A stretch of DNA of 64,000 bases from Staphylococcus condimenti (GCF_001618885.1 NZ_CP015114.1:1054001-1118000), one strand, 5' to 3'. Shown: positions 19,681 through 28,254, counted from the stretch's first letter. Notes: generated from the letters alone by a model not told the origin. Program-made: numbers and translations.

Positions 19681-20985
19681 GTGGATTTCTTAAAGAAACC
19701 TTTATCGGTTTATCTGTTATTATTTTTAACCACAACACTCATCGGAGCATTTTTATTGTATTTGCCTATTACAGGGAAACAACCTACACCCTTTATAGAT
19801 GCATTTTTTGTTGCTTCTAGCGCGTTTACTGTAACAGGCCTATCTACCGTAGATATAACATCACAATTTAACTGGTTAGGCGATTTAATTATAATGTTAC
19901 TTATCCAAATCGGCGGTCTTGGAATAGTCACCATTACAACCCTGACTTTAATCATAGCGAATCGAAGAATTTCATTGCATGACCGTCGTTTGATTATGGT
20001 GACTTGGAATGTAGCAGAACCTGGCGGCATGGTTCGTTTCATCCGTCAGCTTGTAATTTACAGTTTCACTTCAGAATTGATTGGAATGCTGTTACTTTCT
20101 CTTTCGTTTATTCCAAGATATGGATTCGGAAAAGGTATTTACATCAGTTTATTCACATCCGTATCAGCATTTAACAATGCAGGGTTCGCATTATTCTCTA
20201 ATAATATGATTGGTTTCAATAACGATCCGGTAATTAATATTGTTATCCCGATATTAATCATATTAGGAGGACTGGGTCCTTTAATTATGCTTGATTTACT
20301 CAAGACAAGACGATTATCTAAATTAAAATTGCACACTAAAGTAGTAATGTCTACAACGCTTGTATTAATTGTAGGCGGTACTATTTTGTATTACATCTTA
20401 GAATTCAACAACACTCTAAAACCTTATCATGTATGGGGTCAAATTGGCACTGCATTTTTTCAATCCGTTACAACAAGAACAGCAGGTTTTCAGTCTGTTG
20501 ATTTAGGTCTAATTCATACACCTACTGCTATACTGATGATGGTGCTAATGTTTATTGGTGGCGCACCTTTCAGTGCTGCTGGCGGAATCAAAGTCACAAC
20601 TTTCATAGTGTTGATTATGTTTGTATATAGCGCTTTAAGAAATGAAAACTCCACAGTTATTTTCCATAGAACCATCCAACCTAAAATAATTGGAAAAGCA
20701 GTTGCCATTACAACAGTCAGCGGTATATTTGTACTATTTATCACCTTTGTAGTTAGTCTATTAAATGAAACAACACCTTTTATTAAAGTCATTTTTGAGG
20801 TTGTTTCAGCATTTGGCACTGTCGGCTTAAGTATGGATTTCACAACAGAATACCATGCTGCAACAAAAGCAATTATCATACTCGTTATGATTTGCGGCAA
20901 AATTGGTGTTGCTACAGTATTAGCGCTCTTTATTCCTAATAAAAAACGACTTTACCAATATGCAAAAGGAAATGTTTATCTTTAA
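19681..20985 (+). CDS. Ktr-type potassium uptake channel subunit (KtrB/KtrD)
   Basis: 434-residue TrkH/KtrB-family membrane protein. Four pore loops with selectivity-filter glycines are visible: SAFTVTGLS, SAFNNAGFA, TTRTAGFQS and SAFGTVGLS. Together with a cytosolic KtrA/KtrC ring it imports potassium with sodium coupling. It starts at GTG 19681 after AAGAAGGTG. No ktrA gene lies in the window, as is usual in staphylococci. Sequence alone does not separate KtrB from KtrD. Confidence 0.92.
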   Translation: MDFLKKPLSVYLLLFLTTTLIGAFLLYLPITGKQPTPFIDAFFVASSAFTVTGLSTVDITSQFNWLGDLIIMLLIQIGGLGIVTITTLTLIIANRRISLHDRRLIMVTWNVAEPGGMVRFIRQLVIYSFTSELIGMLLLSLSFIPRYGFGKGIYISLFTSVSAFNNAGFALFSNNMIGFNNDPVINIVIPILIILGGLGPLIMLDLLKTRRLSKLKLHTKVVMSTTLVLIVGGTILYYILEFNNTLKPYHVWGQIGTAFFQSVTTRTAGFQSVDLGLIHTPTAILMMVLMFIGGAPFSAAGGIKVTTFIVLIMFVYSALRNENSTVIFHRTIQPKIIGKAVAITTVSGIFVLFITFVVSLLNETTPFIKVIFEVVSAFGTVGLSMDFTTEYHAATKAIIILVMICGKIGVATVLALFIPNKKRLYQYAKGNVYL

Positions 20986-20993
20986 TTTTTCCC

Positions 20994-21030
20994 AACAAGG
21001 TTGAATATCAAAATTCGACCTTGTTTTTTA
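20994..21030 (+). terminator. Terminator of the Ktr gene
   Basis: AACAAGGTTGAAT pairs with ATTCGACCTTGTT (G-U allowed) and is followed by T6. Confidence 0.85.
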
Positions 21031-21094
21031 ATGTTAATAGATATACATTCATAGTATATCGTTTGCAAGTTATTAAATTTATGGAGATGAATAT

Positions 21095-21805
21095 ATGAAA
21101 AAAGTTTTATTTATAATTTTAGCCAGTTTTTTAGCTCTAGCTGCATGTAATAATGATGACAAAACATCTCAGGAGAAAGATAAACAAACTTCAGAAAAAG
21201 AGAACAAAGATAAAGACAAAGCGAGTAAGAAAAATAAAACTAAAAAAGATACTAAAACATCAAATGCAAAACAAGAAGAACAAAATCAAAAAAGTTCATC
21301 AGATAATACAGAAAACCAGCCTTCAACTCAATCTCAATCTTCACAAGTGAACCTAGGAGATATCCGAGATCGTTCGACTTTAGAATCTGTTATTTATGGC
21401 AACTACTCTGAAATGGAGAAAATTCAAGCTTATAATAGTGCAGTCGCAAATGGTGTAATACCTCAAGGCAATGTCATGGAAGGTCCTGCAAGTGCTGCAT
21501 ACCAAAGTTCACTTCGTGTTGAAAGCGGTGCAGAAAAATCAGTGTATGATCAAAGTCAATCACCTGTACAAGACGAATCTTCAGAAGATGTGAATGCAGA
21601 AATTAATAATGCTCAAACTGAAGATGAATATGTAGATGCTTTACGTAAAAAGTATAATGGTGGACTCTCAAGTGGAGAAATGCAGACAAAAACTGCTATA
21701 GAACAAGGTTACTATGATGGTGATGACGGACCAGAAGTTTACCAAAAAATTAAAGAAAGAGAAGCAGATATCGAAGCCGGAAAGTATGATCAATATAAAC
21801 AATAA
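21095..21805 (+). CDS. Low-complexity lipoprotein of unknown function
   Basis: 236-residue lipoprotein: signal peptide MKKVLFIILASFLALAAC with Cys18 as the lipid anchor. A Lys/Asp/Glu/Ser/Gln-rich, disordered segment (about 20-88) tethers a C-terminal region (about 95-236) that is acidic and helix-prone (STLESVIYGNYSEMEKIQAYN; EDEYVDALRKKYNGG). Ribosome site TGGAGATG. I do not recognise the family. Confidence 0.8.
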   Translation: MKKVLFIILASFLALAACNNDDKTSQEKDKQTSEKENKDKDKASKKNKTKKDTKTSNAKQEEQNQKSSSDNTENQPSTQSQSSQVNLGDIRDRSTLESVIYGNYSEMEKIQAYNSAVANGVIPQGNVMEGPASAAYQSSLRVESGAEKSVYDQSQSPVQDESSEDVNAEINNAQTEDEYVDALRKKYNGGLSSGEMQTKTAIEQGYYDGDDGPEVYQKIKEREADIEAGKYDQYKQ

Positions 21806-21834
21806 ATTTAAATAAGTATATACACTACTACCTG

Positions 21835-21868
21835 TCGGAATTTGTTTAAGAATGAATTCCGATTTTTT
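21835..21868 (+). terminator. Terminator of the lipoprotein gene
   Basis: TCGGAATT (21835-21842) pairs with AATTCCGA (21855-21862), followed by T6. Confidence 0.8.
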
Positions 21869-21990
21869 GATAGTTTTAATGCACAACTATACTAAAATCA
21901 TAGATAACCAGCATTTTCAAAACAAATTAGCTATCTACAATTCGTTGTATAATGTATAATAATTATACAATTGAATTATGGAGGCACATC

Positions 21991-22404
21991 ATGGGACTTT
22001 TTGACAACATTAATCTTGAAACTGAATATTTACGCACTTTATCTGTAAAAAAACGCAAAGCCTATAAGGAAAAACCAGTTTCAGTAAAAAAAGAACTTCT
22101 AAATCAATTCAAGTACGAGACGGAAACGTTCAACAACAAAGCATCTCACGATATCATCAAAAGATTTTTAGAATCTAAAGGCATTTATGAACCCACTGAA
22201 AAAATGATCAGCGCAATTGGTAATCGAGAGCTAGATAATTTTATCTACCAAACTCCAAATTCTGCTGAAACACCTTCAAGTAAACTTGAACAACAAGATA
22301 AGGTCAATTTGCAAAACGAAAAAATCATAAAACAAAATGAAGAAATTATTCATCAAAATAAAAAAATCATTAAGTTGCTTACTAAAATAAGTGAAAAAAG
22401 TTAA
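21991..22404 (+). CDS. Hypothetical coiled-coil protein
   Basis: 137 residues, starting at ATG 21991 (MGLFDNINLETEYLRTL) after TTATGGAGGCACATC; an upstream ATG at 21952 has no ribosome site. The N-terminal two thirds are basic and helical. The C-terminal end has the repeat QNEKIIKQNEEIIHQNKKIIK, a heptad-like coiled coil that likely oligomerises. No signal peptide or membrane segment. Family not recognised. Confidence 0.75.
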   Translation: MGLFDNINLETEYLRTLSVKKRKAYKEKPVSVKKELLNQFKYETETFNNKASHDIIKRFLESKGIYEPTEKMISAIGNRELDNFIYQTPNSAETPSSKLEQQDKVNLQNEKIIKQNEEIIHQNKKIIKLLTKISEKS

Positions 22405-22408
22405 TTAT

Positions 22409-22442
22409 AAGCCATTTCGTTATCAATTAAACGAAATGGCTT
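22409..22442 (+). terminator. Terminator of the coiled-coil gene
   Basis: Perfect 13-bp stem AAGCCATTTCGTT (22409-22421) with AACGAAATGGCTT (22430-22442); the trailing T run is weak. Confidence 0.65.
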
Positions 22443-22465
22443 ATTTCATGTTTTATTTTCAAACT

Positions 22466-22660
22466 AATATTGCATCGTAGCGAAATCTTATAAAGATTCT
22501 CTACTACTGAGTGATGCCGATAACCAGATACTGCCATGGTTATATCTAACTTACTTAAACATACACAAATGGATTGTCACGACTCTAAATCTTACTTCTA
22601 TAAGCGACGATTATCTATAAATTCTGCGTTGCCTATCGGACTAAGATTGACTCTGAACAT
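22466..22660. other. Non-coding block rich in potential helices
   Basis: No credible open frame in about 200 bp. It can fold: GCATC/GATGC enclosing GTAG/CTAC and AATCTT/AAGATT, then ATAACCA/TGGTTAT around a 10-nt loop, then AATCTTA/TAAGATT spanning about 45 nt. It ends next to the insertion element. It may be a structured RNA or merely eroded sequence. Confidence 0.3.
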
Positions 22661-22671
22661 CTGAATTAAGA

Positions 22672-22679
22672 ACCTTTTT
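22672..22679. repeat. Left 8-bp target-site duplication of the IS
   Basis: ACCTTTTT, repeated exactly at 24160-24167 on the other side of the element. Eight base pairs is the usual duplication length of the ISL3 family. Confidence 0.9.
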
Positions 22680-24159
22680 GGTTCTATACTAAATCGGACT
22701 GGTGAGAAAATCACTCGTCCGATTTTTTGATATAAAAATAGCGCAATTATCTCTATAATTTAAAGTGACCAAACCCAAATTAAAGGAGATAAGTTGCGCC
22801 TATGAATCATTTTATATCAACTACACTGGGAATTAAAGATAAAAATATAGAATTCGATACTAAGGTTGAAGAAAAAGAGTATAAAGGAAAAACGTGTCTA
22901 TTCTACTTTGGAAAATTGACGTACGTTCCTGAGCACTGTGAAAACTGCGGCTTTAAAAATACCGAGTACTCCATTATAAAAAATGGAATGAAGAATTCCC
23001 GTATTACGATACCTAAGGTATCTGAAAGACAAGCCTATTTGAACCTGAAGAAGCAGCGTTTTTACTGTAAGCACTGCTGTACGCACTTCACTGCTGAAAC
23101 AAAAATAGTTGAGAGACATTGCCATATTTCGGATAATACCCGTTTAGCTGTTTTGCAGAAAGCTACCGAAATCCGTTCTCAAAAATCAATTGCTGAATCG
23201 TGTGCTGTCGGGGCTTCTACAGTTGCTCGGATGATAGATAAAGCTGCTTCTCAGATTGCTCAAAAGCCGTTCAGCGCTTTGCCTGAACATTTAATGATGG
23301 ATGAATTCAAAAGTGTCAAACATGTCAGCCATAATATGAGTTTTATTTATGCTGATGCTGTGTCCCATCGTATCGTAGATATTGTTCCCGATCGCAGATT
23401 GGCAGCTCTGAAAACGCACTTTTATCGTTATTCACTAGCTGAAAGACAACGTGTGAAGACGGTATCTATCGATATGTACGAACCTTATATGTCTTTGATC
23501 AACGAAGTATTCCCTAATGCCAAAATTATTATAGACCGATTCCATATTGTACAATCATTGAATCGTGCTTTGAATATGACTCGTGTCAGTGTTATGAATA
23601 CTTTCCGAAATAACGACAGACCGCTTTACAATAAATATAAGCGTTACTGGAAACTGCTTTTGAAACCTTATGAACAATTGGAGATGTTCGAATATAATAA
23701 AGTTCCTCTGTTCAAACAATGGAAAACCACCAAAGGAATTGTAGATTTCTTATTGGATTTTGATGATAAATTGTTAAACACGCATCACTATGTCCATCAG
23801 CTGCGTTACGCTTTAAAAGAAAATGATGAACAGTTATATACATCAACCATACAGGCAATAACCATGGGAAACATTGCCCCCAAACTTCAAATTTCCATCA
23901 GAACACTTAAAAATTATCATGACATGGTACTGAATACTTTGGAATATTCGAATCTGACCAACGGTCCGCTCGAAGGTATTAATAATAAGATCAAACTGAT
24001 AAAAAGGGTTTCTTTCGGTTATAGAAACTTCACTAATTTGCGCAATCGTATTATTTTATGTACGAGACTTTTTTCCTCGAATCCTAAAAAAGAGATTAAG
24101 CAGCTAAAAGCTGCTTAACCTCTATAATTTGAGCCACCAGTCCTATTTGACAGAGAGCC
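22680..24159 (+). mobile_element. Complete ISL3-family insertion sequence
   Basis: The 1480-bp element has imperfect 25-bp terminal inverted repeats, GG-TTCT-T...AAAT-GGACTGGTG (22680-22704, and reverse at 24135-24159), and is flanked by perfect 8-bp duplications (22672-22679, 24160-24167). It carries one intact ISL3 transposase. Just inside the left end a CGGAC/GTCCG hairpin with T6 (22695-22728) overlaps the repeat and should block read-through into the transposase. Perfect duplications and an intact gene suggest recent insertion. No gene appears to be interrupted. Confidence 0.93.
22802..24118 (+). CDS. ISL3-family transposase
   Basis: 438 residues. The N-terminal zinc-finger region has paired cysteines (CENCG at about 40 and CKHCCTHF at about 87). 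The central catalytic DDE-type domain holds MMDEFKSVKH, VSIDMYEPY and IIDRFHIVQSLNRAL, and NGPLEGINNKIKLIKRVSFGYRNF near the end carries the catalytic Glu, as in IS204/IS1181-like transposases. The frame is uninterrupted, so it may be active. GGAGATAA lies 13 bp upstream of ATG 22802, a rather long spacing. Confidence 0.95.
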   Translation: MNHFISTTLGIKDKNIEFDTKVEEKEYKGKTCLFYFGKLTYVPEHCENCGFKNTEYSIIKNGMKNSRITIPKVSERQAYLNLKKQRFYCKHCCTHFTAETKIVERHCHISDNTRLAVLQKATEIRSQKSIAESCAVGASTVARMIDKAASQIAQKPFSALPEHLMMDEFKSVKHVSHNMSFIYADAVSHRIVDIVPDRRLAALKTHFYRYSLAERQRVKTVSIDMYEPYMSLINEVFPNAKIIIDRFHIVQSLNRALNMTRVSVMNTFRNNDRPLYNKYKRYWKLLLKPYEQLEMFEYNKVPLFKQWKTTKGIVDFLLDFDDKLLNTHHYVHQLRYALKENDEQLYTSTIQAITMGNIAPKLQISIRTLKNYHDMVLNTLEYSNLTNGPLEGINNKIKLIKRVSFGYRNFTNLRNRIILCTRLFSSNPKKEIKQLKAA

Positions 24160-24167
24160 ACCTTTTT
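24160..24167. repeat. Right 8-bp target-site duplication of the IS
   Basis: ACCTTTTT, identical to the copy at 22672-22679. Confidence 0.9.
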
Positions 24168-24187
24168 TGGGTATTTGCTGTCATTAT

Positions 24188-24227
24188 AAAAAAGCGGAAC
24201 AACCTATCGATATAGATTGTTCCGCTT
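24188..24227 (-). terminator. Terminator of cspC
   Basis: AAGCGGAACAA pairs with TTGTTCCGCTT (24192-24202 with 24217-24227), followed on the minus strand by T6. Confidence 0.9.
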
Positions 24228-24253
24228 CTTATATTAATCAGCTAAAGCAAAAA

Positions 24254-24457
24254 TTATGACATTTTTACAACGTTAGCTGCTTGTTCACCACGATCGCCTT
24301 CAACGATGTCGAAGTCTACGCTTTGGCCTTCTTCTAAAGTTTTGTAGCCGTCGCCTTGGATTGCTGAGAAGTGTACGAATACATCGTCACCATTTTCTCT
24401 TTCGATAAATCCAAAACCTTTTTCTGCGTTAAACCATTTAACTGTACCGTTATTCAT
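24254..24457 (-). CDS. cspC: Cold shock protein CspC
   Basis: 67-residue single cold-shock domain with both RNA-binding motifs, KGFGFI (RNP1) and VFVHFSAI (RNP2). It is nearly identical to S. aureus CspC as I remember it. These proteins bind single-stranded RNA/DNA and melt RNA structure. ATG 24457 follows ATGGAGGATTTTT; the longer frame to 24529 is leader. The long 5' leader fits a cold-shock gene whose leader RNA influences translation. Confidence 0.95.
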   Translation of the reverse strand: MNNGTVKWFNAEKGFGFIERENGDDVFVHFSAIQGDGYKTLEEGQSVDFDIVEGDRGEQAANVVKMS

Positions 24458-24841
24458 ATAAAAATCCTCCATGTGCTTTTGCACGAATATTTGTAACTTG
24501 TTAATAAAAATCAATGGGAGCAAATTCATACGAATAAAACTTCAAATCAATTTCACGAACAATAATTACTTAAGTTCCATAATACACTTCTTTTTAAGGT
24601 TTGTATACCTTTTTGTGTTTTTAATTTTAAAAAGGTTCTTTTAAACAGAAAAATATAAAAAAAGAAGTCTTTTTATCATAGCGCAATCATAGTTGATTAT
24701 CTTGTTTTTATTCTTCGTATTTCTTAAAAATATTTTATAAAAATAATGTATTATATAATGAATTGTTAACCTTCAGTTTATTCCACTTTTCTCATAGCCT
24801 TAGTATGATTAAATTAACTTAGAAAAAGGAGCAATAACATC
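24458..24841. other. Intergenic region between divergent cspC and the exoprotein gene
   Basis: 384 bp without genes. The left part is the cspC leader, with a TATTAT -10-like sequence at about 24585 on the minus strand. The right part is very AT-rich and ends with TATAAT at about 24754 (plus strand), a possible -10 for the exoprotein gene, with no good -35. I see no clear operator. Confidence 0.5.
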
Positions 24842-25576
24842 ATGAAAAAACAAATTATCAAAAAAGCAATTTTATCAACAAGCATTACACTTATGGGACT
24901 TGGAGCTGTCAGCTCTTTCAATTCGGATACATCACTTTCTTCAAATATACATGCAGCCCAATTCCAAGGTCAAAACCAAGCTAACGAATTAAAAAATTAT
25001 TATTCACAAACTCCAGAAATATTCTCAAATAAGAAATTAACACAAGTTGCAGAAGGCTCTGATAAAGGTAAAATTTACGTAGATATTCAAAGATCATGGG
25101 GAGCTTTTATCAATGTAGCAGGTGGTGAAAGCTGGGGGAATATTAATAACTTACGTAACAAACAAGTTGATGTTTTTGGTATTAAAGATAAACCAACTTC
25201 TAAATACTGGTGGGCTTATACTGAATACTTCACAGGCGGTGTCACTCCAGCTGCTAATCCTAGTGCACCGGTTTATCCAATCAATGTGACAGTAAAGAAA
25301 AATGCGATAGTTAAAAATTCTTTTGATATTAAAGCATTTGAAACTCGAAAAGACAAAATCACTTTGAAAGAGTTGGATTTCCAAATTCGTAAAGCTTTAA
25401 TTAACAACAACAACTTATATAACAACGGTCAAAATAAAGGCACTGTTCAAATCACAACAAAAGATAACAAAGTATTTACTTTTGATTTGAGTAAAAAACT
25501 AGAAAACGAACGAGCAAATATTTACGTAGATGGTAAAAACATAGCTACTATCGTTGCTGATATTAAAATAGGTTAA
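24842..25576 (+). CDS. Staphylococcal superantigen-like (SSL/exotoxin-family) secreted protein
   Basis: 244 residues. A signal peptide ends near residue 39 (IHAA-QFQ). The N-terminal half (NELKNYYSQTPEIF) resembles the start of the OB-fold domain of SSL proteins. The C-terminal half contains the beta-grasp signature: K170 DKITLKELDFQIRKALINN through Tyr193, which fits the staphylococcal/streptococcal toxin pattern K-x2-[LIVF]-x4-[LIVF]-D-x3-R-x2-L-x5-[LIV]-Y as I recall it. It is followed by KVFTFDLSKKLENER and VDGKNIATIVADI, as in SSLs. SSLs bind host immune factors; whether this one does, or has superantigen activity, is unknown. It sits between cspC and ssrA, the S. aureus clfA-vwb-emp-nuc locus. 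Confidence 0.88.
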   Translation: MKKQIIKKAILSTSITLMGLGAVSSFNSDTSLSSNIHAAQFQGQNQANELKNYYSQTPEIFSNKKLTQVAEGSDKGKIYVDIQRSWGAFINVAGGESWGNINNLRNKQVDVFGIKDKPTSKYWWAYTEYFTGGVTPAANPSAPVYPINVTVKKNAIVKNSFDIKAFETRKDKITLKELDFQIRKALINNNNLYNNGQNKGTVQITTKDNKVFTFDLSKKLENERANIYVDGKNIATIVADIKIG

Positions 25577-25623
25577 AACAACTGCTTTGTAAATTTTCAC
25601 ATTATTCACCTGCATAAAAATAA

Positions 25624-25661
25624 CAAAGACAGATTGCTTATTTTAACGCAATCTGTCTTTG
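25624..25661. terminator. Hairpin between convergent genes
   Basis: Perfect 14-bp stem CAAAGACAGATTGC (25624-25637) with GCAATCTGTCTTTG (25648-25661). T tracts are weak on both sides, so it is a probable bidirectional terminator. Confidence 0.7.
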
Positions 25662-25674
25662 CATATTAATCTGG

Positions 25675-26739
25675 CTATTTTATTATATTTAAAAATGTGG
25701 GATGTTGATCAAGATATTTATCTTTCCACGGAACCTCTAATCTATGCCACTTACTGTTTTCAAATTTATATAATCCCAGATTATTTAATGCATAAAATGT
25801 ATCTTGCCCATTCGGATCCGCTTCAAGCTGACTAACATACATATCTTCAATAGGCAATCCTGCTGATGATTCATTCCAACTGCCGTCTTCATTTCTTCGG
25901 AAAACAGTTGAACGAGGGTAACCTTTATTTTCATCTCTATGATGTGCAGCAAAAGCATTTTCTGCAGCACCTACAAAAATATCTTCTGCATTATTAGGGT
26001 TGATTGCTATGGTATACAAATAAGGATATCTTTCCAAACCTTCACTAGAATAAGACCAGCTCATACCATCATTATCACTCTCAGCAAAAGAATGTCCCTT
26101 TATAGCTAAACCGTCTCCGCATACTGCGAATAACTTACCAGGTGCAGCATTATGCGTAGCTATTTGGTGAACATCTCTTGGACTAAAGAAAGGACGATCA
26201 TTCCATGACTCCCCACCATCGTTGGTATTAATAAAAGCACCAAATTCAATAGCAGCATTCAATATATTTTTCTCTTTTGAACTTGGCATTAAATCTTGAA
26301 CATGATGTGTATAGGGGCGTGCCGGAAATTCCCAATAAGGTTGTGATGGTAAATTTTGAACTCCTTCAAATTCAGTGAACGTTTTACCCCCGTCATCAGA
26401 ATAATAAATAGCACTCGGTTCTGTTCCAACATATAATATGTCAGGGTTATGAGGATTGATTGCTACAGCTGTCATGTATGCTGATTTAATACCTAATCCT
26501 TTTGTTGGTTCGTGATAAGCATTCATTTGACCAATTGCTCTCCAATGATCCCCTCCATCAATACTTTTCCAAAGACCATTTCCATACGTAGCACAATATA
26601 TTATCTCTGGTGAATCAGGATGTTGTACTAAATCAACTGGATGTGTACCTTCAAGACGTGTTTTTATATCGAAATCACCATTACCTCTTTCATTTACAAT
26701 GACCAGTTCATCTACCATACCTAAGAAAAATTTTTTCAC
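25675..26739 (-). CDS. BNR/Asp-box repeat beta-propeller protein
   Basis: 354-residue cytosolic protein with Asp-box repeats: SIDGGDHWRAIG, SDDGGKTFTEF, TNDGGESWNDRP and SDNDGMSWSYSSEG, each preceded by strands such as DILYVGTEPSAIYYS. This marks a six- or seven-bladed propeller of the sialidase/sortilin/YCF48-like type. No signal peptide; I take GTG 26739 (reading MKKFFLGMVDELVIV) after AAAGGG as the start. The catalytic residues of true sialidases are not evident, so an enzymatic role is not claimed. Confidence 0.85.
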   Translation of the reverse strand: MKKFFLGMVDELVIVNERGNGDFDIKTRLEGTHPVDLVQHPDSPEIIYCATYGNGLWKSIDGGDHWRAIGQMNAYHEPTKGLGIKSAYMTAVAINPHNPDILYVGTEPSAIYYSDDGGKTFTEFEGVQNLPSQPYWEFPARPYTHHVQDLMPSSKEKNILNAAIEFGAFINTNDGGESWNDRPFFSPRDVHQIATHNAAPGKLFAVCGDGLAIKGHSFAESDNDGMSWSYSSEGLERYPYLYTIAINPNNAEDIFVGAAENAFAAHHRDENKGYPRSTVFRRNEDGSWNESSAGLPIEDMYVSQLEADPNGQDTFYALNNLGLYKFENSKWHRLEVPWKDKYLDQHPTFLNIIK

Positions 26740-26878
26740 ATGAATAAACCCTTTCTTAATAATTATTATCTTGGTCACCATTCCCTAAATCATACTTATT
26801 TAATCAGTGGCATTGAAACAATGTATGAATCATATACTATAAATTTCAATATTTAAACCAACTCTAAAAGAAGGTATT

Positions 26879-27484
26879 TTATTTAAGCAAATCCTCTATT
26901 GATTCACCAATTTTCACATATTTATTTCCAATAACACGACTTATCGGATTTAATTTATCTACATCCACATATCCATGTTCTACATCGTATATTTCATCAT
27001 CTATATAAACTGCTTTCACTTGCCCTATTAACATATCTGTTCCATTTTTTTCATCACCTAAAGATAAGTGTTCTACTAATTCACATTCATAACGTACTTT
27101 AGCTTCTTTAACACTTGGAACACTTACTGTTTTTGATGATGTAGTTGTCAGAGTTGTCTTTTCTAATTCATTAATATCATGAGGATAGTTTTCACCTGTT
27201 TTAACTACCTCTTTAACAATAGATTCATCAACGATATGAACAACAAATTCTTTATTTTTAATAATGTTAGAACTAGTATCCTTAAGTTCACCATCTTGTT
27301 TTCCGACAGAAATCATCAACATCGGAGGTTCTGGACAAACCACATTAAAAAATGCAAAAGGTGCTGCATTTAAATTTCCATTTTCGTCTTGTGACGTTAC
27401 AAAAGCAATCGGTCTAGGCGTCACAGTACCTATTAGAAGTTTATACATATTACCCATTTCTGTTTCGCTTGGATTTATAAACAT
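26879..27484 (-). CDS. Flavin reductase-like (FMN-binding split-barrel) protein
   Basis: 201 residues of the flavin reductase/DIM6-NTAB family. TVTPRPIAFVTSQDENGNLNAAPFAFFNVV is the FMN-binding strand region; PPMLMISVGKQ and DTSSNIIKNKEFVVHIV follow. Such proteins reduce or bind FMN and support oxidoreductases. Start at ATG 27484 after GTGAGGTGCC. It stands alone between the BNR gene and the ssrA terminator. Confidence 0.88.
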   Translation of the reverse strand: MFINPSETEMGNMYKLLIGTVTPRPIAFVTSQDENGNLNAAPFAFFNVVCPEPPMLMISVGKQDGELKDTSSNIIKNKEFVVHIVDESIVKEVVKTGENYPHDINELEKTTLTTTSSKTVSVPSVKEAKVRYECELVEHLSLGDEKNGTDMLIGQVKAVYIDDEIYDVEHGYVDVDKLNPISRVIGNKYVKIGESIEDLLK

Positions 27485-27613
27485 ATTGGCACCTCACTAA
27501 TATTATTATTCATATTCAAGTCTAAGATATTTCTCATATAACTTAAATCTACACACACTGTTCATCTATTTTATATACAGTAAATATAAAACTTGCACCT
27601 TATTTTCAGATAG

Positions 27614-27771
27614 TATAATCGAGTTTATCAAAAAGATTAATTCAAAACTTTTTATTTATCGTTAATAGCTAAAATATAAGCAGAATCAGTAATTTTTCTT
27701 ACTGCTGTTGTTTAAGAATATAGCCGTAAAAACAATGGACAACATCTATGCGATATTGTCCATTGTTTTTT
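27614..27771 (+). ncRNA. Possible small RNA upstream of the flavin reductase gene
   Basis: The 364-bp gap between the flavin reductase and ssrA holds, on the plus strand, TATAAT (27614-27619), a CAGTAA/TTACTG hairpin, then a perfect 12-bp stem AACAATGGACAA/TTGTCCATTGTT (27731-27742 with 27756-27767) and a T run. No open frame with a ribosome site lies between. The -35 is poor (TTGCAC at 15 bp), so the hairpin may just be an intergenic terminator. Confidence 0.3.
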
Positions 27772-27797
27772 AATGAATATTTGATAATATTAAGCAA

Positions 27798-27829
27798 AAT
27801 AAAAAGAAACGCTGCTTTAACAACGTTTC
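27798..27829 (-). terminator. Terminator of ssrA
   Basis: On the minus strand GAAACGTTG/CAGCGTTTC (27806-27814 with 27821-27829, one G-U) followed by T5. Confidence 0.8.
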
Positions 27830-27848
27830 CCTAAAAATTGTGTATGTA

Positions 27849-28205
27849 TGGAGACGGCGGGATTTGAACCCGCGTCCAAGGATCCTGATACAAATCTTTC
27901 TACGTGTGTAGTCTATTAATCAATTTCACATGGTGATAGGAAATAGACAACCAACACCATGCTAGTCCGTTTAATCTCTTCTAGACAGACTTCGAACAGC
28001 AGTGTCTAGCGTATCCTACTAAAGTTGAATCGCGTTAACAGTACATAGGCGATACTGTTAGGCGATGCAGAGTGCTATTACGCAGCTACTGCTAAATTAT
28101 TGTTTGTTTTGCCAGTTATTATAAACTGAGTGTGTTGATAACGAAGACAACCCTCCGACACGCTTAATAAGCTCTGGGGACCCCTGTCGAATCCAAAACG
28201 TCCCC
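27849..28205 (-). ncRNA. ssrA: Transfer-messenger RNA (tmRNA)
   Basis: The tRNA-like ends are clear: 5' GGGGACGTTTTGGATTCGAC and 3' GGGTTCAAATCCCGCCGTCTCCA, with the CCA encoded. The internal tag frame (28078-28113) reads GKTNNNLAVAA then TAA. tmRNA with SmpB rescues stalled ribosomes and tags products for ClpXP-type proteolysis. Promoter TTGCGT-17-TATGAT (28255-28283) lies about 50 bp upstream of the mature 5' end, giving a leader to be removed by RNase P. Confidence 0.97.
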
Positions 28206-28254
28206 GTAATATTAATAAGAGATTCAATATACTTTGAATCCGATAGCATTCTTA

